Positions 15,607-24,528 of a stretch of DNA of 27,967 nucleotides are shown piece after piece. The stretch is from a virus, in IMG/VR virus record IMGVR_UViG_3300035698_002204, positions 1-27,967 of that record; one strand, given 5' to 3'. Below the pieces are notes generated by a model that had not been told where the DNA came from, searched no databases, and worked only from the letters and a program-made list of their open reading frames with translations. Position numbers and translations under genes: made by a program. Positions within the stretch are counted from its first letter, which is position 1. Every line of letters starts with the position of its first letter.

Positions 15607-16257
15607 TCAGGCTGCTATTGCGCCGATAATGGGGGGGTGGTCGACGACAGGAACCGTGCCTGCTTCAGCGATGTCGCCACGCAGATCGATGGAACTTCTG
15701 ATCAACGGCATGTGGTGGATCAGGCTTTGCGGGCGGATAAGGTGGCAGGAAAACCCCTTGCCGAGGCTGGCAACTTCCGCATCTGTCAGGGCAGCGTCCC
15801 ACACACCCAATTCGGCAATGTATGCGCTGGAATAGCTCGCTCCTGCCTGCCCCGCCCTGTAAGAGCCAGCCTCGATTGTGTCAAAACTGCCTATGTTTGC
15901 GTTAACTGTAGTGGTATTTGTTCCCTTGTTTCCGCCATCCAGGAATGCCGAACGACTGTTGTTTGCGATCCACACCCCACAAAAATGATGCCACTGACCT
16001 GTAGAAACAGAGCCGCCAGAGGTCGCCGCGCCATTGTTTGTCCCAAAATTAACGGAATTTGCAGACACGCCGTTTCCAATCGTGCCGCAATACAAACCGA
16101 ACAAACCGAACCGATCACCACCGGCGTTCTCAGATATATAGGCTGCAAAATCCTTCACGGATGGCAGAAAAACCCACAATGCCATTGTGATCGGATAGGA
16201 AGTTGGCGGGCTGGTTGAGATTAACGTGTTTCCAGAACTGAACGGCCCCCTCGCCAT
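15607..16257 (-). CDS. LamG/concanavalin-like lectin-fold protein, 216 aa
   Basis: The pattern is that of a LamG-like jelly roll: an ALWVFLP strand, a GQWHHFCGVW core motif (about residue 90), an LDGGNKGTNTT strand, and a closing IAELGVWDAALTDAEVASL segment (about 148-168). The last 45 residues are a separate tail. Such domains bind sugars and occur in phage receptor-binding or decoration proteins. The ATG overlaps the preceding stop by one base (TGATG); a GTG one codon upstream is also possible, and GAGG serves either. Base composition is more AT-rich than in neighbours (61 of 120 GC by hand count over 16021-16140), which suggests recent exchange. Confidence 0.8.
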   Translation of the reverse strand: MARGPFSSGNTLISTSPPTSYPITMALWVFLPSVKDFAAYISENAGGDRFGLFGLYCGTIGNGVSANSVNFGTNNGAATSGGSVSTGQWHHFCGVWIANNSRSAFLDGGNKGTNTTTVNANIGSFDTIEAGSYRAGQAGASYSSAYIAELGVWDAALTDAEVASLGKGFSCHLIRPQSLIHHMPLIRSSIDLRGDIAEAGTVPVVDHPPIIGAIAA

Positions 16258-17162
16258 CACTGTATCCTCATTTCGACCTGGTGCAGTTCAGCATCATTCG
16301 CAGCCGTATCGGCAGACACATTCCTGCGGATACGAAGCCGGAAGGCGCTACCTGCGACCAGGCTGTCCATGGCTGCACCGTCTGCGATATTGATGCTCGC
16401 GGTCTGAAGAGTGCCATTGGTGCCGCTCACCGTGATCGCCGTGATGATCTGTGCCGTCGCAAAGCTGTCGCTGTCCACATCAAGCCCGGTCACCAGTTCC
16501 AGGCTGACATCCCAGCCGATAGTGCCGGACGTGACCGTTGTCGCAGTGAACCAGACCTGAACCGTAATGCCTTCACCGTTGTAATTGTCCGGCATGATGC
16601 CGCGAAAATAGGCCGTCTCCTGCGTAGTTGTGTCAAAATCCAGCACGGGATGGGTGTTGCGCAGGTCCAGCGTGGCATAGTTGCTGGCCGGGAATGTCGC
16701 CTGTGTCGGACCCCAGTTCCTGATGATCTTGCTGCCGCCGGTCGCGTTCAGCGTGGTGCCGGAAAATGAAAGGTTTGTACCAAGGACGATTTCGGCAATC
16801 GTGCCGGCCGCATTGCCTCCAAGCAGGGCGGCTTGTGATATCTCCTGCATCTTGGCGTAGGTTACCGACTCTGCGTCGATGGTCCAGACCAAGCCTGCTG
16901 ACGAGACAACGATATCCCCCTTGTCCCCGTTTGATGGCGGCAATGTCGCGGGAATGGTGATCGTGGTGTTCGTCCACATCCCGTTGGTTGCGTCAAACGC
17001 GACCAGCGCGCCATCCACCAGGTTGTCGAGATCGATGCTCAGAGGTGCAAGTTGACCCTCTTCCTGTGATATGCGCTCCAGTTCCTCTAACGCACCGCGA
17101 ACCCAGTCCTCGAACGACTGGCTGGGCAGGCGTTCCGGCAGCGTGAACGCACGATCCGTCAT
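16257..17162 (-). CDS. Tail fibre / appendage protein, 301 aa
   Basis: The N-terminal 45 residues are helical (SFEDWVRGALEELERI) and probably attach to the tail. Then comes a fibre-type segment with ALLGGNAAGTIAEIVLGTNLSF, which is a typical phage fibre motif, and a beta-rich C-terminal domain (about 150-301) with alternating T, V and I. It would be a receptor-facing appendage. Its start overlaps the preceding stop by four bases (ATGA), and its own stop overlaps the next start, so this block is translationally coupled. Confidence 0.75.
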   Translation of the reverse strand: MTDRAFTLPERLPSQSFEDWVRGALEELERISQEEGQLAPLSIDLDNLVDGALVAFDATNGMWTNTTITIPATLPPSNGDKGDIVVSSAGLVWTIDAESVTYAKMQEISQAALLGGNAAGTIAEIVLGTNLSFSGTTLNATGGSKIIRNWGPTQATFPASNYATLDLRNTHPVLDFDTTTQETAYFRGIMPDNYNGEGITVQVWFTATTVTSGTIGWDVSLELVTGLDVDSDSFATAQIITAITVSGTNGTLQTASINIADGAAMDSLVAGSAFRLRIRRNVSADTAANDAELHQVEMRIQ

Positions 17163-18940
17163 CTGCGCCCGCCGGCAGGCTGGATATCCGCCCGAATGCG
17201 GCCCAGCCTGAAATCGCTGCCGATTTCATTGCCCTCCATCCTGAACTTGATCTGCCGCCCGGCCATGCGAATGTCTTCCATGCCCTCGCTTTCAGCAAGA
17301 ACCGCGGCAAACGTCTCTGTCAGCGCCGCGTCTTCAGGCTTGTCCTTTGAGTACAAGGTCAGGTCGATGCTGCCGGTGCGGCGCTCAAAGTCCGGAATAA
17401 AGCCAAACACATCCATGGTCTGGTTGCCATCGCCGATATCGGAATACCCGGTTTCCAGAAACCAGGCCATCGCGATACCGGCGTCATCGACACCGATCTC
17501 GTGTTCATAGCTGACACCATCCACCTTGAAGCCGATGATTGCGTTGGCCTGCTCGGTTTGCGTCACGAAACAGGTCCGCTCCATGGTGCCGATTGCCCAC
17601 TCGCCTTCATCCAGCGAAAACATGACATAGCGGTCGTTCTCGTCTGATGCTGCTGAAGGATAGTGCCACCAAACCTCGTTGTTGACCGGATCGTATCGGC
17701 ACTCGATCTTCTGGGCCTGCGTCTTGTTGAGATCGTTAAAGACGTGCTTGCGGATATCGTCGACCTTGGGCATGCGCTGCGGCGAGCCGGCAAACATCTT
17801 GAAATCGGACGGGCTCATCCAGAATCCGACACCACCCACAACCGCAAAGGCCGCTGATCCGATGAGGCCGAAGTCACCCCCTTTGCCGACCACACGGGTC
17901 GAGTACACGGTGACGTTGTTGTTCTGGAACTGCATCACGTAGACCGAGGTATCCGACCATATGAGGTTGACGCCCTCGGCCAGGATGCTGGCCGCAATCA
18001 ATCGTGATCCTGATTGCAGGACGCGATTGAACGACTTGTTGGTGACCGATGGCGTCCAGTCGTTCGGATCTTCGTCGTCACTGCCCCTGATCCGCATGGG
18101 GTTGCCGTCCGTGCCGAGCGAAACCACGATCCGCTCCGAGGTCACGAAGACGAAGTTGCCGTTCGGCGAGTTGCTCAGGGCCGACAATCTCCCGCCGGCC
18201 GATGAGTCCCAGTAAAACACCTTGGTCTGACTGTTGCGCTGGGCAACCAGGTCTTCACCGTAGCTGTCGATGCTCCATCTGGTCGCGAACTGGAGATAGT
18301 TGCCGCCGGTGCGCTCGGAGCCGAATGTGCCCACACCGAATGTTCCGACGCCGAACCCGCCACCTGCTACCGTGTCCACCTCTCCACATGACAACAGGTA
18401 TTCATAATCCACCGATGATCCGCCACCGGTTGCCGTCGAAGATGCCGCACTGGAATGCGTGATGGTGAAGGTATCGGCATCGATCACCTCCGTGACCTGG
18501 TAACTGCCGTCCACGGTTATGCCGCCAACCGCAGTTGCCCCGCTCAAGGTGATGAAATCGAATTGCTCCAGCCCGTGCGACGTGTGGTCCATCTCGACCA
18601 CCGCAGACCCCGATGTCGTGCTGATCGGGTCGGCCCCAAGCGTGCCTGTGTCGCGTGTCGGGGTAACATCACTCAGGCTGTCGCCGTCATTGTCGTACAC
18701 CTGGAACAGGCATTCCGAGGCGACCGCAACGAACTGGTTGAATGACTGCGAGCCCCACGAATGAGCCTTGCGGGGGGTGCCGGTGACGGATTGCCATCCG
18801 GTCGCCTCCCAGCCGCCCAGTTTCTCCGGGTAGCCTTCCTCGAAACGCACCTTGTCCATGTCGATATAGCGCCCTGGCGAGGCATATTCGGACTGTGACT
18901 TCAGCACGCCGGGCTTGATCTCGATAGGGGTATAGCCCAT
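17159..18940 (-). CDS. P22 gp10-like packaged-DNA stabilisation / tail hub protein, 593 aa
   Basis: The N-terminus (YIDMDKVRFEEGYPEKLGGWE, broken by a short strand) with later repeated beta strands and W-rich turns (WSIDSYGEDL, VWWHYPSA, EGEWAIGTMERTCF) matches the beta-propeller style of P22 gp10-like proteins. These sit below the portal and adaptor ring and hold packaged DNA. The protein is longer than P22 gp10 (about 470 residues) because of an insert around residues 100-200. It is followed by fibre genes, as expected for the tail hub. Starts and stops overlap those of both neighbours (TGATG and ATGA). The assignment rests on pattern and gene order. Confidence 0.65.
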   Translation of the reverse strand: MGYTPIEIKPGVLKSQSEYASPGRYIDMDKVRFEEGYPEKLGGWEATGWQSVTGTPRKAHSWGSQSFNQFVAVASECLFQVYDNDGDSLSDVTPTRDTGTLGADPISTTSGSAVVEMDHTSHGLEQFDFITLSGATAVGGITVDGSYQVTEVIDADTFTITHSSAASSTATGGGSSVDYEYLLSCGEVDTVAGGGFGVGTFGVGTFGSERTGGNYLQFATRWSIDSYGEDLVAQRNSQTKVFYWDSSAGGRLSALSNSPNGNFVFVTSERIVVSLGTDGNPMRIRGSDDEDPNDWTPSVTNKSFNRVLQSGSRLIAASILAEGVNLIWSDTSVYVMQFQNNNVTVYSTRVVGKGGDFGLIGSAAFAVVGGVGFWMSPSDFKMFAGSPQRMPKVDDIRKHVFNDLNKTQAQKIECRYDPVNNEVWWHYPSAASDENDRYVMFSLDEGEWAIGTMERTCFVTQTEQANAIIGFKVDGVSYEHEIGVDDAGIAMAWFLETGYSDIGDGNQTMDVFGFIPDFERRTGSIDLTLYSKDKPEDAALTETFAAVLAESEGMEDIRMAGRQIKFRMEGNEIGSDFRLGRIRADIQPAGGRR

Positions 18941-20076
18941 CAGAGTTTCACGATGAAGTTGATGACGATGGAGGGCTGCACGTTGCTGTGTTCTTCGTCG
19001 CTGCCAACCGTTTCAGTGTAGGGTTGAAGACTGTTTGAGTTGGAAGACGTAAACCCATTATCATGCGCCCCCGCCGCATTCCCAGGACTGTCGGCACTGC
19101 TTGTTGAATAGACTGCAGGATCAACGCTAGTGTGGTGCAAAATACCGCTCAAATGTTTATGCGCAGCCAATTGAGCAGAGGTCAGGATGACGCCATCGGA
19201 CCCGCCCGTGGCGAACAGCGTGCTTGTGTCCAGGCCAGTCAAGGTGTTGTCAATGAGCCCCGCCGCCCCTGCTCCCATATCGCCGCCAACAGGTCCTTTA
19301 TCCCTGAAGCTAGGCACTGGCATGCGCTTGTTGGCTGAAAAGTCTGCTGCCGCAGACGCACCGCGCGTCGTGGCTGATCCGGCGCTGTCCTGTATCGGCA
19401 ACTCGGCGTTGTCAGACCCGTCCCATAGTGCCGTGAACAGATCGGCTGCATCGGCATTCGCGCGCAATGTCGCGCTCGATGCAGCGTTACCAATAGTGCC
19501 GCCATTGCAGAACACCCAGCCGGTGGGTGCCGTGGCAAGCACCGTCATCTTGATGTCGCCGGTATTGCCGAGACCCGCCACAACCTCCGCAGCCAGCTTG
19601 GCCAGCGTAATGGCGGCATCGGCCACCCCTGCGGTGACAATGGCTCCGGCGCCTACATAGGCCGATGTCAGGGCAGACAGAGCCGCCAGCGAGCCGGTCA
19701 GTTCCTCGACATTGGTGCCGTCGCAATAGACCAGCCGCTTTTCCCCTGTGGGGACGACTATACCGGTTCCTGCCGATGTCTTGACTGTGAGATCAAAGCC
19801 GCCGGTACAGTCATTGCGGATCCAGAACCGCTTGGTCTGGGTTTTCACGATGATTGAGCGGGCGGCAGTCATCTCCCCTGTGCAGTGGATTATGGGGTTG
19901 CGGTTCTGCGCCTCGGTCAGCGTCACGTTGGCCCCGGTGACGGTCAGCGCCAGCACACCGCCGATGGCGGCATCGATAGCGGTCATGTTGTCGTTGAGAA
20001 TGCCGCCCCAGGTGTTGTTGTTGCCGCCGATGGTCTGGACGGTGATTTCAAGGGACGTGGTAAGGGTATCTGCCAT
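18940..20076 (-). CDS. Tail collar-type fibre protein, 378 aa
   Basis: It begins MADTLTTSLEITVQTIGGNNNTWG, interrupted only by normal strand residues, a motif shared by many fibre N-termini, followed by an ALTVTGANVTLTEAQN segment. The C-terminal half resembles a tail-collar domain: GDIKMTVLATAPTGWVFCNG, then SAQLAAHKHLSG (His-rich), and a final NVQPSIVINFIVKL strand. I chose the ATG at 20076, one base after the preceding stop, because GGGAG lies upstream; a frame open to 20208 would overlap the adaptor gene. It is probably a fibre or spike attached to the tail hub encoded next. Confidence 0.85.
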   Translation of the reverse strand: MADTLTTSLEITVQTIGGNNNTWGGILNDNMTAIDAAIGGVLALTVTGANVTLTEAQNRNPIIHCTGEMTAARSIIVKTQTKRFWIRNDCTGGFDLTVKTSAGTGIVVPTGEKRLVYCDGTNVEELTGSLAALSALTSAYVGAGAIVTAGVADAAITLAKLAAEVVAGLGNTGDIKMTVLATAPTGWVFCNGGTIGNAASSATLRANADAADLFTALWDGSDNAELPIQDSAGSATTRGASAAADFSANKRMPVPSFRDKGPVGGDMGAGAAGLIDNTLTGLDTSTLFATGGSDGVILTSAQLAAHKHLSGILHHTSVDPAVYSTSSADSPGNAAGAHDNGFTSSNSNSLQPYTETVGSDEEHSNVQPSIVINFIVKL

Positions 20077-20077
20077 C

Positions 20078-20719
20078 TCACTGCTCCCAATACTTCTCGT
20101 GACGTTCCGAGCCCTGCAGGAGCCCGTTCTCGTCGTTGGCCTTGTCGATGGCTTCCATGGCGACGTTGAGCCAGTGGTCGCGCTCCGCCTTGTCCTTCTT
20201 GAACGCATACGCCCAGTACAAACACGCCGCCTCCAGCATGTTCGGGTATCGATCGGTCAGGAAATTGGTTTCGTTGGTCGTCTCCACCAGTGCCGGCAGG
20301 TGCCGCATGAACACGAAGCGGTATGGATAGGCCTGGTCGGCCTTGTAATTGAAATACAGTGTATCCCCGACGATCATGTAGGAGCTTGGTGCAGCGACCT
20401 CGAGCGTGCTGGTGTCGTCGACATATATCCTGCTCTCGAAGTGCTGGGAGTCCAGCAGATCAATGGGACCGCCATTGCTGCCGGTACGGCGCAACGATAT
20501 CGGCTCCATCAGGCCCTCGTCTGCCATGGACAGGGTTGTGTCGCCGGAGGCAATAGTGCCGGTCTTGATATGCTTCATCTCGCGCGTGCGCAGGTGCTGG
20601 TAGATGAACGCCTGTGCTTTCGTGATGACCGATGCGGCCGGGACCGTGGAGTCGTTGACCCAATTCCTGATCGAGCCGTCAACCGTCTTGAGCCCGGCCA
20701 GCACCGTATAGCTGGTCAT
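20078..20719 (-). CDS. Head-tail adaptor protein, 213 aa
   Basis: The sequence follows the pattern of adaptors of short-tailed phages: an initial helix (SIRNWVNDST), a helix with ITKAQAFIYQHLRTREM, beta strands in the middle, and a helix-rich end with YPNMLEAACLYWAYAFKKDKAERDHW. Such a protein forms the dodecameric ring under the portal. The ATG overlaps the preceding stop (TGATG). Its neighbours, acidic protein upstream and fibre/hub downstream, fit a connector block. Confidence 0.8.
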   Translation of the reverse strand: MTSYTVLAGLKTVDGSIRNWVNDSTVPAASVITKAQAFIYQHLRTREMKHIKTGTIASGDTTLSMADEGLMEPISLRRTGSNGGPIDLLDSQHFESRIYVDDTSTLEVAAPSSYMIVGDTLYFNYKADQAYPYRFVFMRHLPALVETTNETNFLTDRYPNMLEAACLYWAYAFKKDKAERDHWLNVAMEAIDKANDENGLLQGSERHEKYWEQ

Positions 20720-21237
20720 CAGGCCAGTTCCACGCCAAGCTGCGAGGCCAGGGCGACCTTGTTCTTCGGCTTGTCGCCAAACTCGGTTTCAGCCAGTGCC
20801 GCTGCCTTGTGCCACTGCATCCGAATATCACCGGCAAGGTATCCCCTGAGCGCAAGTATGCCGTCACTGACCGGGGCGGCAGTGACTTCAGGGGCATCCG
20901 CGTCATTGGCAGCAACTTCGCCCTCGTCGCTGATGGTGTCGTCGGACTCGTCAGGGATAGTAGCCGGGTCGATAGTGCCGTCCTTCGCCTCCATGACGGG
21001 CTTGGCTTCAGCAACCGGGTTTTCGGGTGCGGGCTTGGGCGCATCGGGCTGGGGTTTCGTGACAGGGACGCCGCTCTTGCTGCGCCTGGATGCCAGTTCA
21101 ACGCCCTGTGCGGTGCCCATGTCGAACTTCAGGAAGTCACCGTTCACGTCATACAGGCATCCGTCCTGCTGGTAGAAGGCGTCCTGGTAGGGCGGGATGA
21201 TTTCGCCAAACAGTTTCTGTCGGTTCAGTGTGTTCAT
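20719..21237 (-). CDS. Acidic hypothetical protein (172 aa)
   Basis: The family is not recognised. The N-terminal 45 residues are ordinary (NTLNRQKLFGEIIPPYQDAFYQQDG). The middle, about residues 60-120, is disordered and rich in P, A, E and D. The last 45 residues form a folded-looking helical part (LRGYLAGDIRMQWHKAAALA). The ATG at 21237 has GAGGA upstream. It is the first gene after the terminator at 21251-21281 and is coupled to the adaptor by a TGATG overlap, so it probably acts with the connector. Confidence 0.7.
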   Translation of the reverse strand: MNTLNRQKLFGEIIPPYQDAFYQQDGCLYDVNGDFLKFDMGTAQGVELASRRSKSGVPVTKPQPDAPKPAPENPVAEAKPVMEAKDGTIDPATIPDESDDTISDEGEVAANDADAPEVTAAPVSDGILALRGYLAGDIRMQWHKAAALAETEFGDKPKNKVALASQLGVELA

Positions 21238-21250
21238 TGTGTCCTCATTG

Positions 21251-21281
21251 AAAAAGACCCACACCCATTCAAGGGTGCGGG
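21251..21281 (-). terminator. Intrinsic terminator
   Basis: On the minus strand a 9-bp stem (with one G-U pair; arms around CCGCACCC and GGGTGTGG, 6-base loop) is followed by TCTTTTTC. It separates the capsid block from the connector/tail block and overlaps no gene. Confidence 0.8.
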
Positions 21282-21312
21282 CCTATTCTTCAGCGTAGCT
21301 CAAAGCAGGCTT

Positions 21313-21495
21313 CTACTTTTTCGACGTGTTGGAGAGAGAGTGGTCGACGTTATTCACGCCGCCACCCATGGGAGTGCTGCGTTCCTTTGCAGCTGAGCCG
21401 GTATAATCACTGTCATCCTTGCCGAAGGGCGTGTTGAATTTGCCCTCCTTCTGGACGCCGTGATTGTGTGACGGCGATTTGGGATTGCCTTTCAT
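21313..21495 (-). CDS. Small hydrophilic protein (60 aa)
   Basis: The product is rich in G, S, N, K and D, with no predicted membrane segment, and looks disordered (KEGKFNTPFGKDD). AAAGGAG lies upstream of the ATG at good spacing. It lies between another small gene and a terminator at the end of the capsid block. The composition suits a small head-associated or packaged protein, but no function is recognised. Confidence 0.6.
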   Translation of the reverse strand: MKGNPKSPSHNHGVQKEGKFNTPFGKDDSDYTGSAAKERSTPMGGGVNNVDHSLSNTSKK

Positions 21496-21530
21496 CAGAA
21501 AAGCTCCTTTGAGATTTGATCCACCGCTGA

Positions 21531-21698
21531 TCAGTAGCGGTAGTTCGGGTGGTCGCGCTCAGTCAGCCCGTCCCGTTCGGAACGATGCGGCTTGACCTGA
21601 TCGAGCCTGTCGAAACCATCCTTCGCGATGTCCCGGCTGGATTTACCCGAACCTTCGGTGTCGCGATTTCTGGTCAGTTCACGGCGGTCGCCATACAT
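21531..21698 (-). CDS. Small charged protein (55 aa)
   Basis: This frame is short but well supported: AAGGAGG lies 6 bases before the ATG, and the frame fills the gap between the decoration-type gene and the 60-residue gene. The product is highly charged (YGDRRELTRNRD, DGLTERDHPNYRY), about 20% Arg plus Lys, with no membrane segment. No family is recognised. It is likely a head-associated small protein of the same operon. Confidence 0.65.
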   Translation of the reverse strand: MYGDRRELTRNRDTEGSGKSSRDIAKDGFDRLDQVKPHRSERDGLTERDHPNYRY

Positions 21699-21737
21699 TG
21701 CGAGCCTCCTTCATGTGGGGCGTGTCAGGTCCCCGGC

Positions 21738-22163
21738 TTAGTTGTCCCAGTCAATGATCATGAACGGGGTTGCAATACCGGCAGGAGTGCCACCGGTAGG
21801 CGATGTCGCGGTCAGCATCACGACGCCATCGGCAGGGATGGCTTGTCCTGCCGCCAGCATCAATGCCGCATAGCCGGCATCGGTCGGCTTGTATGTGGTG
21901 CGAACCGACTTGCTGCCGGAGTTCACATCGGCAGTACCAAGCTGGAACTCTTCACCATAGGCATCGGCATCGGAACCGTTGCCCACGGCGAGAGTGGCTT
22001 CGAGCGTGTCGTCGGTGAACTGCTCCGTGATGTGTTCAACACCATAGTCGATCAGCCGGCCCTTCTTACCCTTCGGGCCGGTGATGGCATAAGTATCGGC
22101 TCCGGCACCAAAATCGAGCGGCGGAAACGTGTACTTTTCCCGGTTGATGGGATTGTCGTACAT
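21738..22163 (-). CDS. Probable capsid decoration or head-stabilising protein, 141 aa
   Basis: It is beta-rich (DTYAITGPKGKKGRLIDYG, then TLEATLAVGNGSD, and a closing PFMIIDWDN strand). Size and position directly after the major capsid gene fit head decoration or stabilising proteins, but I cannot name the family. The ATG at 22163 has AAAGGAAG upstream; an upstream extension to 22202 reads through the terminator-like hairpin and lacks a ribosome site. Confidence 0.65.
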   Translation of the reverse strand: MYDNPINREKYTFPPLDFGAGADTYAITGPKGKKGRLIDYGVEHITEQFTDDTLEATLAVGNGSDADAYGEEFQLGTADVNSGSKSVRTTYKPTDAGYAALMLAAGQAIPADGVVMLTATSPTGGTPAGIATPFMIIDWDN

Positions 22164-22186
22164 GACAACTTCCTTTCTCAGAATTG

Positions 22187-22213
22187 AAAGGGCGGGCCAC
22201 AAGCGGCCCGCCC
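22187..22213 (-). terminator. Terminator-like hairpin after the major capsid gene
   Basis: A perfect 9-bp stem (GGGCGGGCC and GGCCCGCCC, 6-base loop) lies 15 bases after the capsid stop, followed only by a short TTTC on the minus strand. It may act as a partial terminator or a 3' stabiliser for abundant capsid mRNA. Confidence 0.65.
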
Positions 22214-22227
22214 ATGTCAGCGTTCGG

Positions 22228-23220
22228 TTATGCCGCGCTATCCCATTTCCAGATGCGGGCGTGACGCTCGTCAGGGTGCATCAGGCCGAAACCACCGAGA
22301 TAGTAGTAGGCGATGCCCTTGGCGCGGCCATAGTCGCCGGCGATGCGGGCACGGATTTCCTCGGGGATCACGATGGCCTCGGTGACGGTATCGGCACCGA
22401 AGAAGAACGCCCAGGACGACTTGCCGTTGTTCCAGGCATCAGCCGTCGCAGTGCGCGCATTGAAGGTCGTGGAGTCGATGGCACCGCCTTTCGGAACATA
22501 GTTCTGTTCCACAAAGCGCATGTCCTCGTACTTGCCGACTTCACCGTTCATGATGTGCATCAGTCCGGATTCTGTGTACTGATAAACCCCTTCCAGGTTG
22601 TTCTTCATGTTCCGGTAGGTGGAAGGATGGGCAATCGAGAAGTAGCAATCGTCCATGTAAGGCGGGACATCGGACTCCTTCATGTCGTCCGAGATCGCCT
22701 TGATGTGATCCTTGCCCAGCGCAACGTTGTTGGTTGTCGCGGTTGAGCCGTTGGTGGTCTTGGTGATCGCCGTGGTTGACGTACCACTGGCTGGGGCCAC
22801 GCGGATCGCCGTGGCGTTGAACTGCTCGAACGTCAGGGCATCGAACGTCTTGCGGGCACGATGCTTGAGCGCCTTGTCGATAACGCCGACCACATCATGC
22901 TTGCCGAGCGTCTTCACCTTGCCGGTGAACGGAACCGATTTACCGTACTCAGTCACGGTCAGCGAGCGCTGGACGATCCTGAAACCATCCTCGTGCATCG
23001 GCTCGTTTTCGGCCAGTTCGTCGTCAGTGTCGGCCAGGTTCTCGTAGACGTTCCAGGAATACGATTCGCCAGCGCCAACACCTTTTTCGGTGCCGTCTTC
23101 GGCGTCTGCAAATTGCCGGAACTTGGTGAGCGGCTGTACTTCCATGCGCAGCGTATCGCTGAGTTCGTCGGAATACAGATAGCCACCTTCAGCCGGCACA
23201 GACCAAAGTTGTCCAGTCAT
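22228..23220 (-). CDS. Major capsid protein, 330 aa
   Basis: The sequence has the pattern of a major capsid family of short-tailed phages (N4 gp56-like), probably HK97-fold. Typical parts are SVPFTGKVKTLGKHD, the segment around HPSTYRNMKNNLEGVYQY (about residues 195-215), FVEQNYVPKGG (about 233) and the C-terminal DYGRAKGIAYYYLGGFGL with a final KWDSAA. The length (330) is in the expected range. AGGAGA lies 7 bases before the ATG, an apt site for the most abundant virion protein. The scaffold-like gene lies 33 bases upstream and a hairpin follows the stop. Confidence 0.9.
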   Translation of the reverse strand: MTGQLWSVPAEGGYLYSDELSDTLRMEVQPLTKFRQFADAEDGTEKGVGAGESYSWNVYENLADTDDELAENEPMHEDGFRIVQRSLTVTEYGKSVPFTGKVKTLGKHDVVGVIDKALKHRARKTFDALTFEQFNATAIRVAPASGTSTTAITKTTNGSTATTNNVALGKDHIKAISDDMKESDVPPYMDDCYFSIAHPSTYRNMKNNLEGVYQYTESGLMHIMNGEVGKYEDMRFVEQNYVPKGGAIDSTTFNARTATADAWNNGKSSWAFFFGADTVTEAIVIPEEIRARIAGDYGRAKGIAYYYLGGFGLMHPDERHARIWKWDSAA

Positions 23221-23253
23221 GGGACTTTCTCCTAAGATTTGTGTGTTGGGGTG

Positions 23254-24528
23254 TTAAGCAGCGGTGGTTTGGCCACGGGCCTTGCGCATCTGCTGGATCA
23301 CCGATGAAGGTGATTTCTTTGCAGGGGCGGCTGGCTGGGCGTGGGTCCGTGCTGCCGGTTGTGGCTGCGCTTGTTCGGCTCGTTGCTGGCGGGCTTCAGA
23401 GACTTTCACGCCACCATTCTGCTTCTGTTCGACGGACTTCCCGGAAATGCGACCATATGCAGATGCCAGCAGATCGCCATGTGTGCGAGGTGCCAGACCA
23501 TCTATGCGCATCTGCTTGTGAACAGCCCTGATCCGGGCAGGATCAGCATTGGCCAGCAGTTGGCGAACAGATACATCGTCCTGGCCGGCAGTCTTGGCGG
23601 CTTGCACGATGTCATTTTCCATCTCGATCTGAACCGAGGTCTGGAACATGCGTTGCTGTTCGGGGTTGTCTGTCTTGAGGTCAGGATTGGCAGTAGCGAA
23701 ATCCTTGAGCGCCACATCAACGGCGCGCCGGTCTTCAGTTTCACGAATGGTATTGACGATCTCGGCTTTATCGAGGGGCTGACCGGCGGAATTACGCACC
23801 CGTCCCTCAAACCGTTTCAGAGCATCTACGATCTCTTTCTTGTCGCCAACCTGAAGGGTCTCGCCGATCTCCGCCAGACCGTCATCGTCAGCATCGTCTG
23901 CTTCGGAATCCGGCGAGGTAGGAGATGCGGTAGCATCAGGTCCATCGTGCTTCTTCTTGGAGGCGTTGGCCTCCAATTCCTCTACGCGCGCCAATACGGC
24001 ACGCGCTTCCTGAAGGGTCATGTCCGCGGCACCGTTCTTCTGTGCGCGCTGGATCAACTCTTCCGTTGTAACTTCGGTTTTGACACCATTGATCGTGATC
24101 TGGTGCCTTACCTCTTGCGCCGGCTTGGCCGGCGCTGCCTGGGCATCCTTGTCGCTCTTGCCATCATCGATACCGCCTTCGACAATCGCGCCTTCGCCAT
24201 CATCTGATGCCGCGTTCGCAGGCGCGCCATAGACGTTTTGGGGATCGTTGGCGTCGGTGAATTCGGTACTGCCCTCGCGCTTCCACTTCTTGGCGATGGC
24301 GGCGCGCTTGTCATCGGGCCTTTCGGCGTGCTGACGCTCGTCAGGCTCCTTGTCCGGATCGCGGGCAGGCTTGCTCTTCTTGCTTGCGGGTTCGGCCTGG
24401 CCTGCGTCGTCATCATTGGCGAGTTCAGCGCCTTGTTCGTTTGCAATTTCCTGCGGGTCGAGCGCGGTTTCGGAAGCATCGGCTCCATTTTCGGCTTCAA
24501 TCCCGGAAGTCTGGTTCTCGTCTACCAT
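23254..24528 (-). CDS. Scaffold-like capsid assembly protein, 424 aa
   Basis: The first 130 residues are acidic and disordered. A folded-looking part (ITINGVKTEVTTEELIQRAQ, about 150-170) leads into a coiled coil (LQEARAVLARVEELEANASK). The C-terminus is basic and Q/A/P-rich (KKSPSSVIQQMRKARGQ). This layout, directly upstream of the major capsid gene, is typical of scaffolding proteins whose basic tail binds the coat. The start overlaps the preceding gene by 32 bases. Assignment is by composition and position. Confidence 0.75.
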   Translation of the reverse strand: MVDENQTSGIEAENGADASETALDPQEIANEQGAELANDDDAGQAEPASKKSKPARDPDKEPDERQHAERPDDKRAAIAKKWKREGSTEFTDANDPQNVYGAPANAASDDGEGAIVEGGIDDGKSDKDAQAAPAKPAQEVRHQITINGVKTEVTTEELIQRAQKNGAADMTLQEARAVLARVEELEANASKKKHDGPDATASPTSPDSEADDADDDGLAEIGETLQVGDKKEIVDALKRFEGRVRNSAGQPLDKAEIVNTIRETEDRRAVDVALKDFATANPDLKTDNPEQQRMFQTSVQIEMENDIVQAAKTAGQDDVSVRQLLANADPARIRAVHKQMRIDGLAPRTHGDLLASAYGRISGKSVEQKQNGGVKVSEARQQRAEQAQPQPAARTHAQPAAPAKKSPSSVIQQMRKARGQTTAA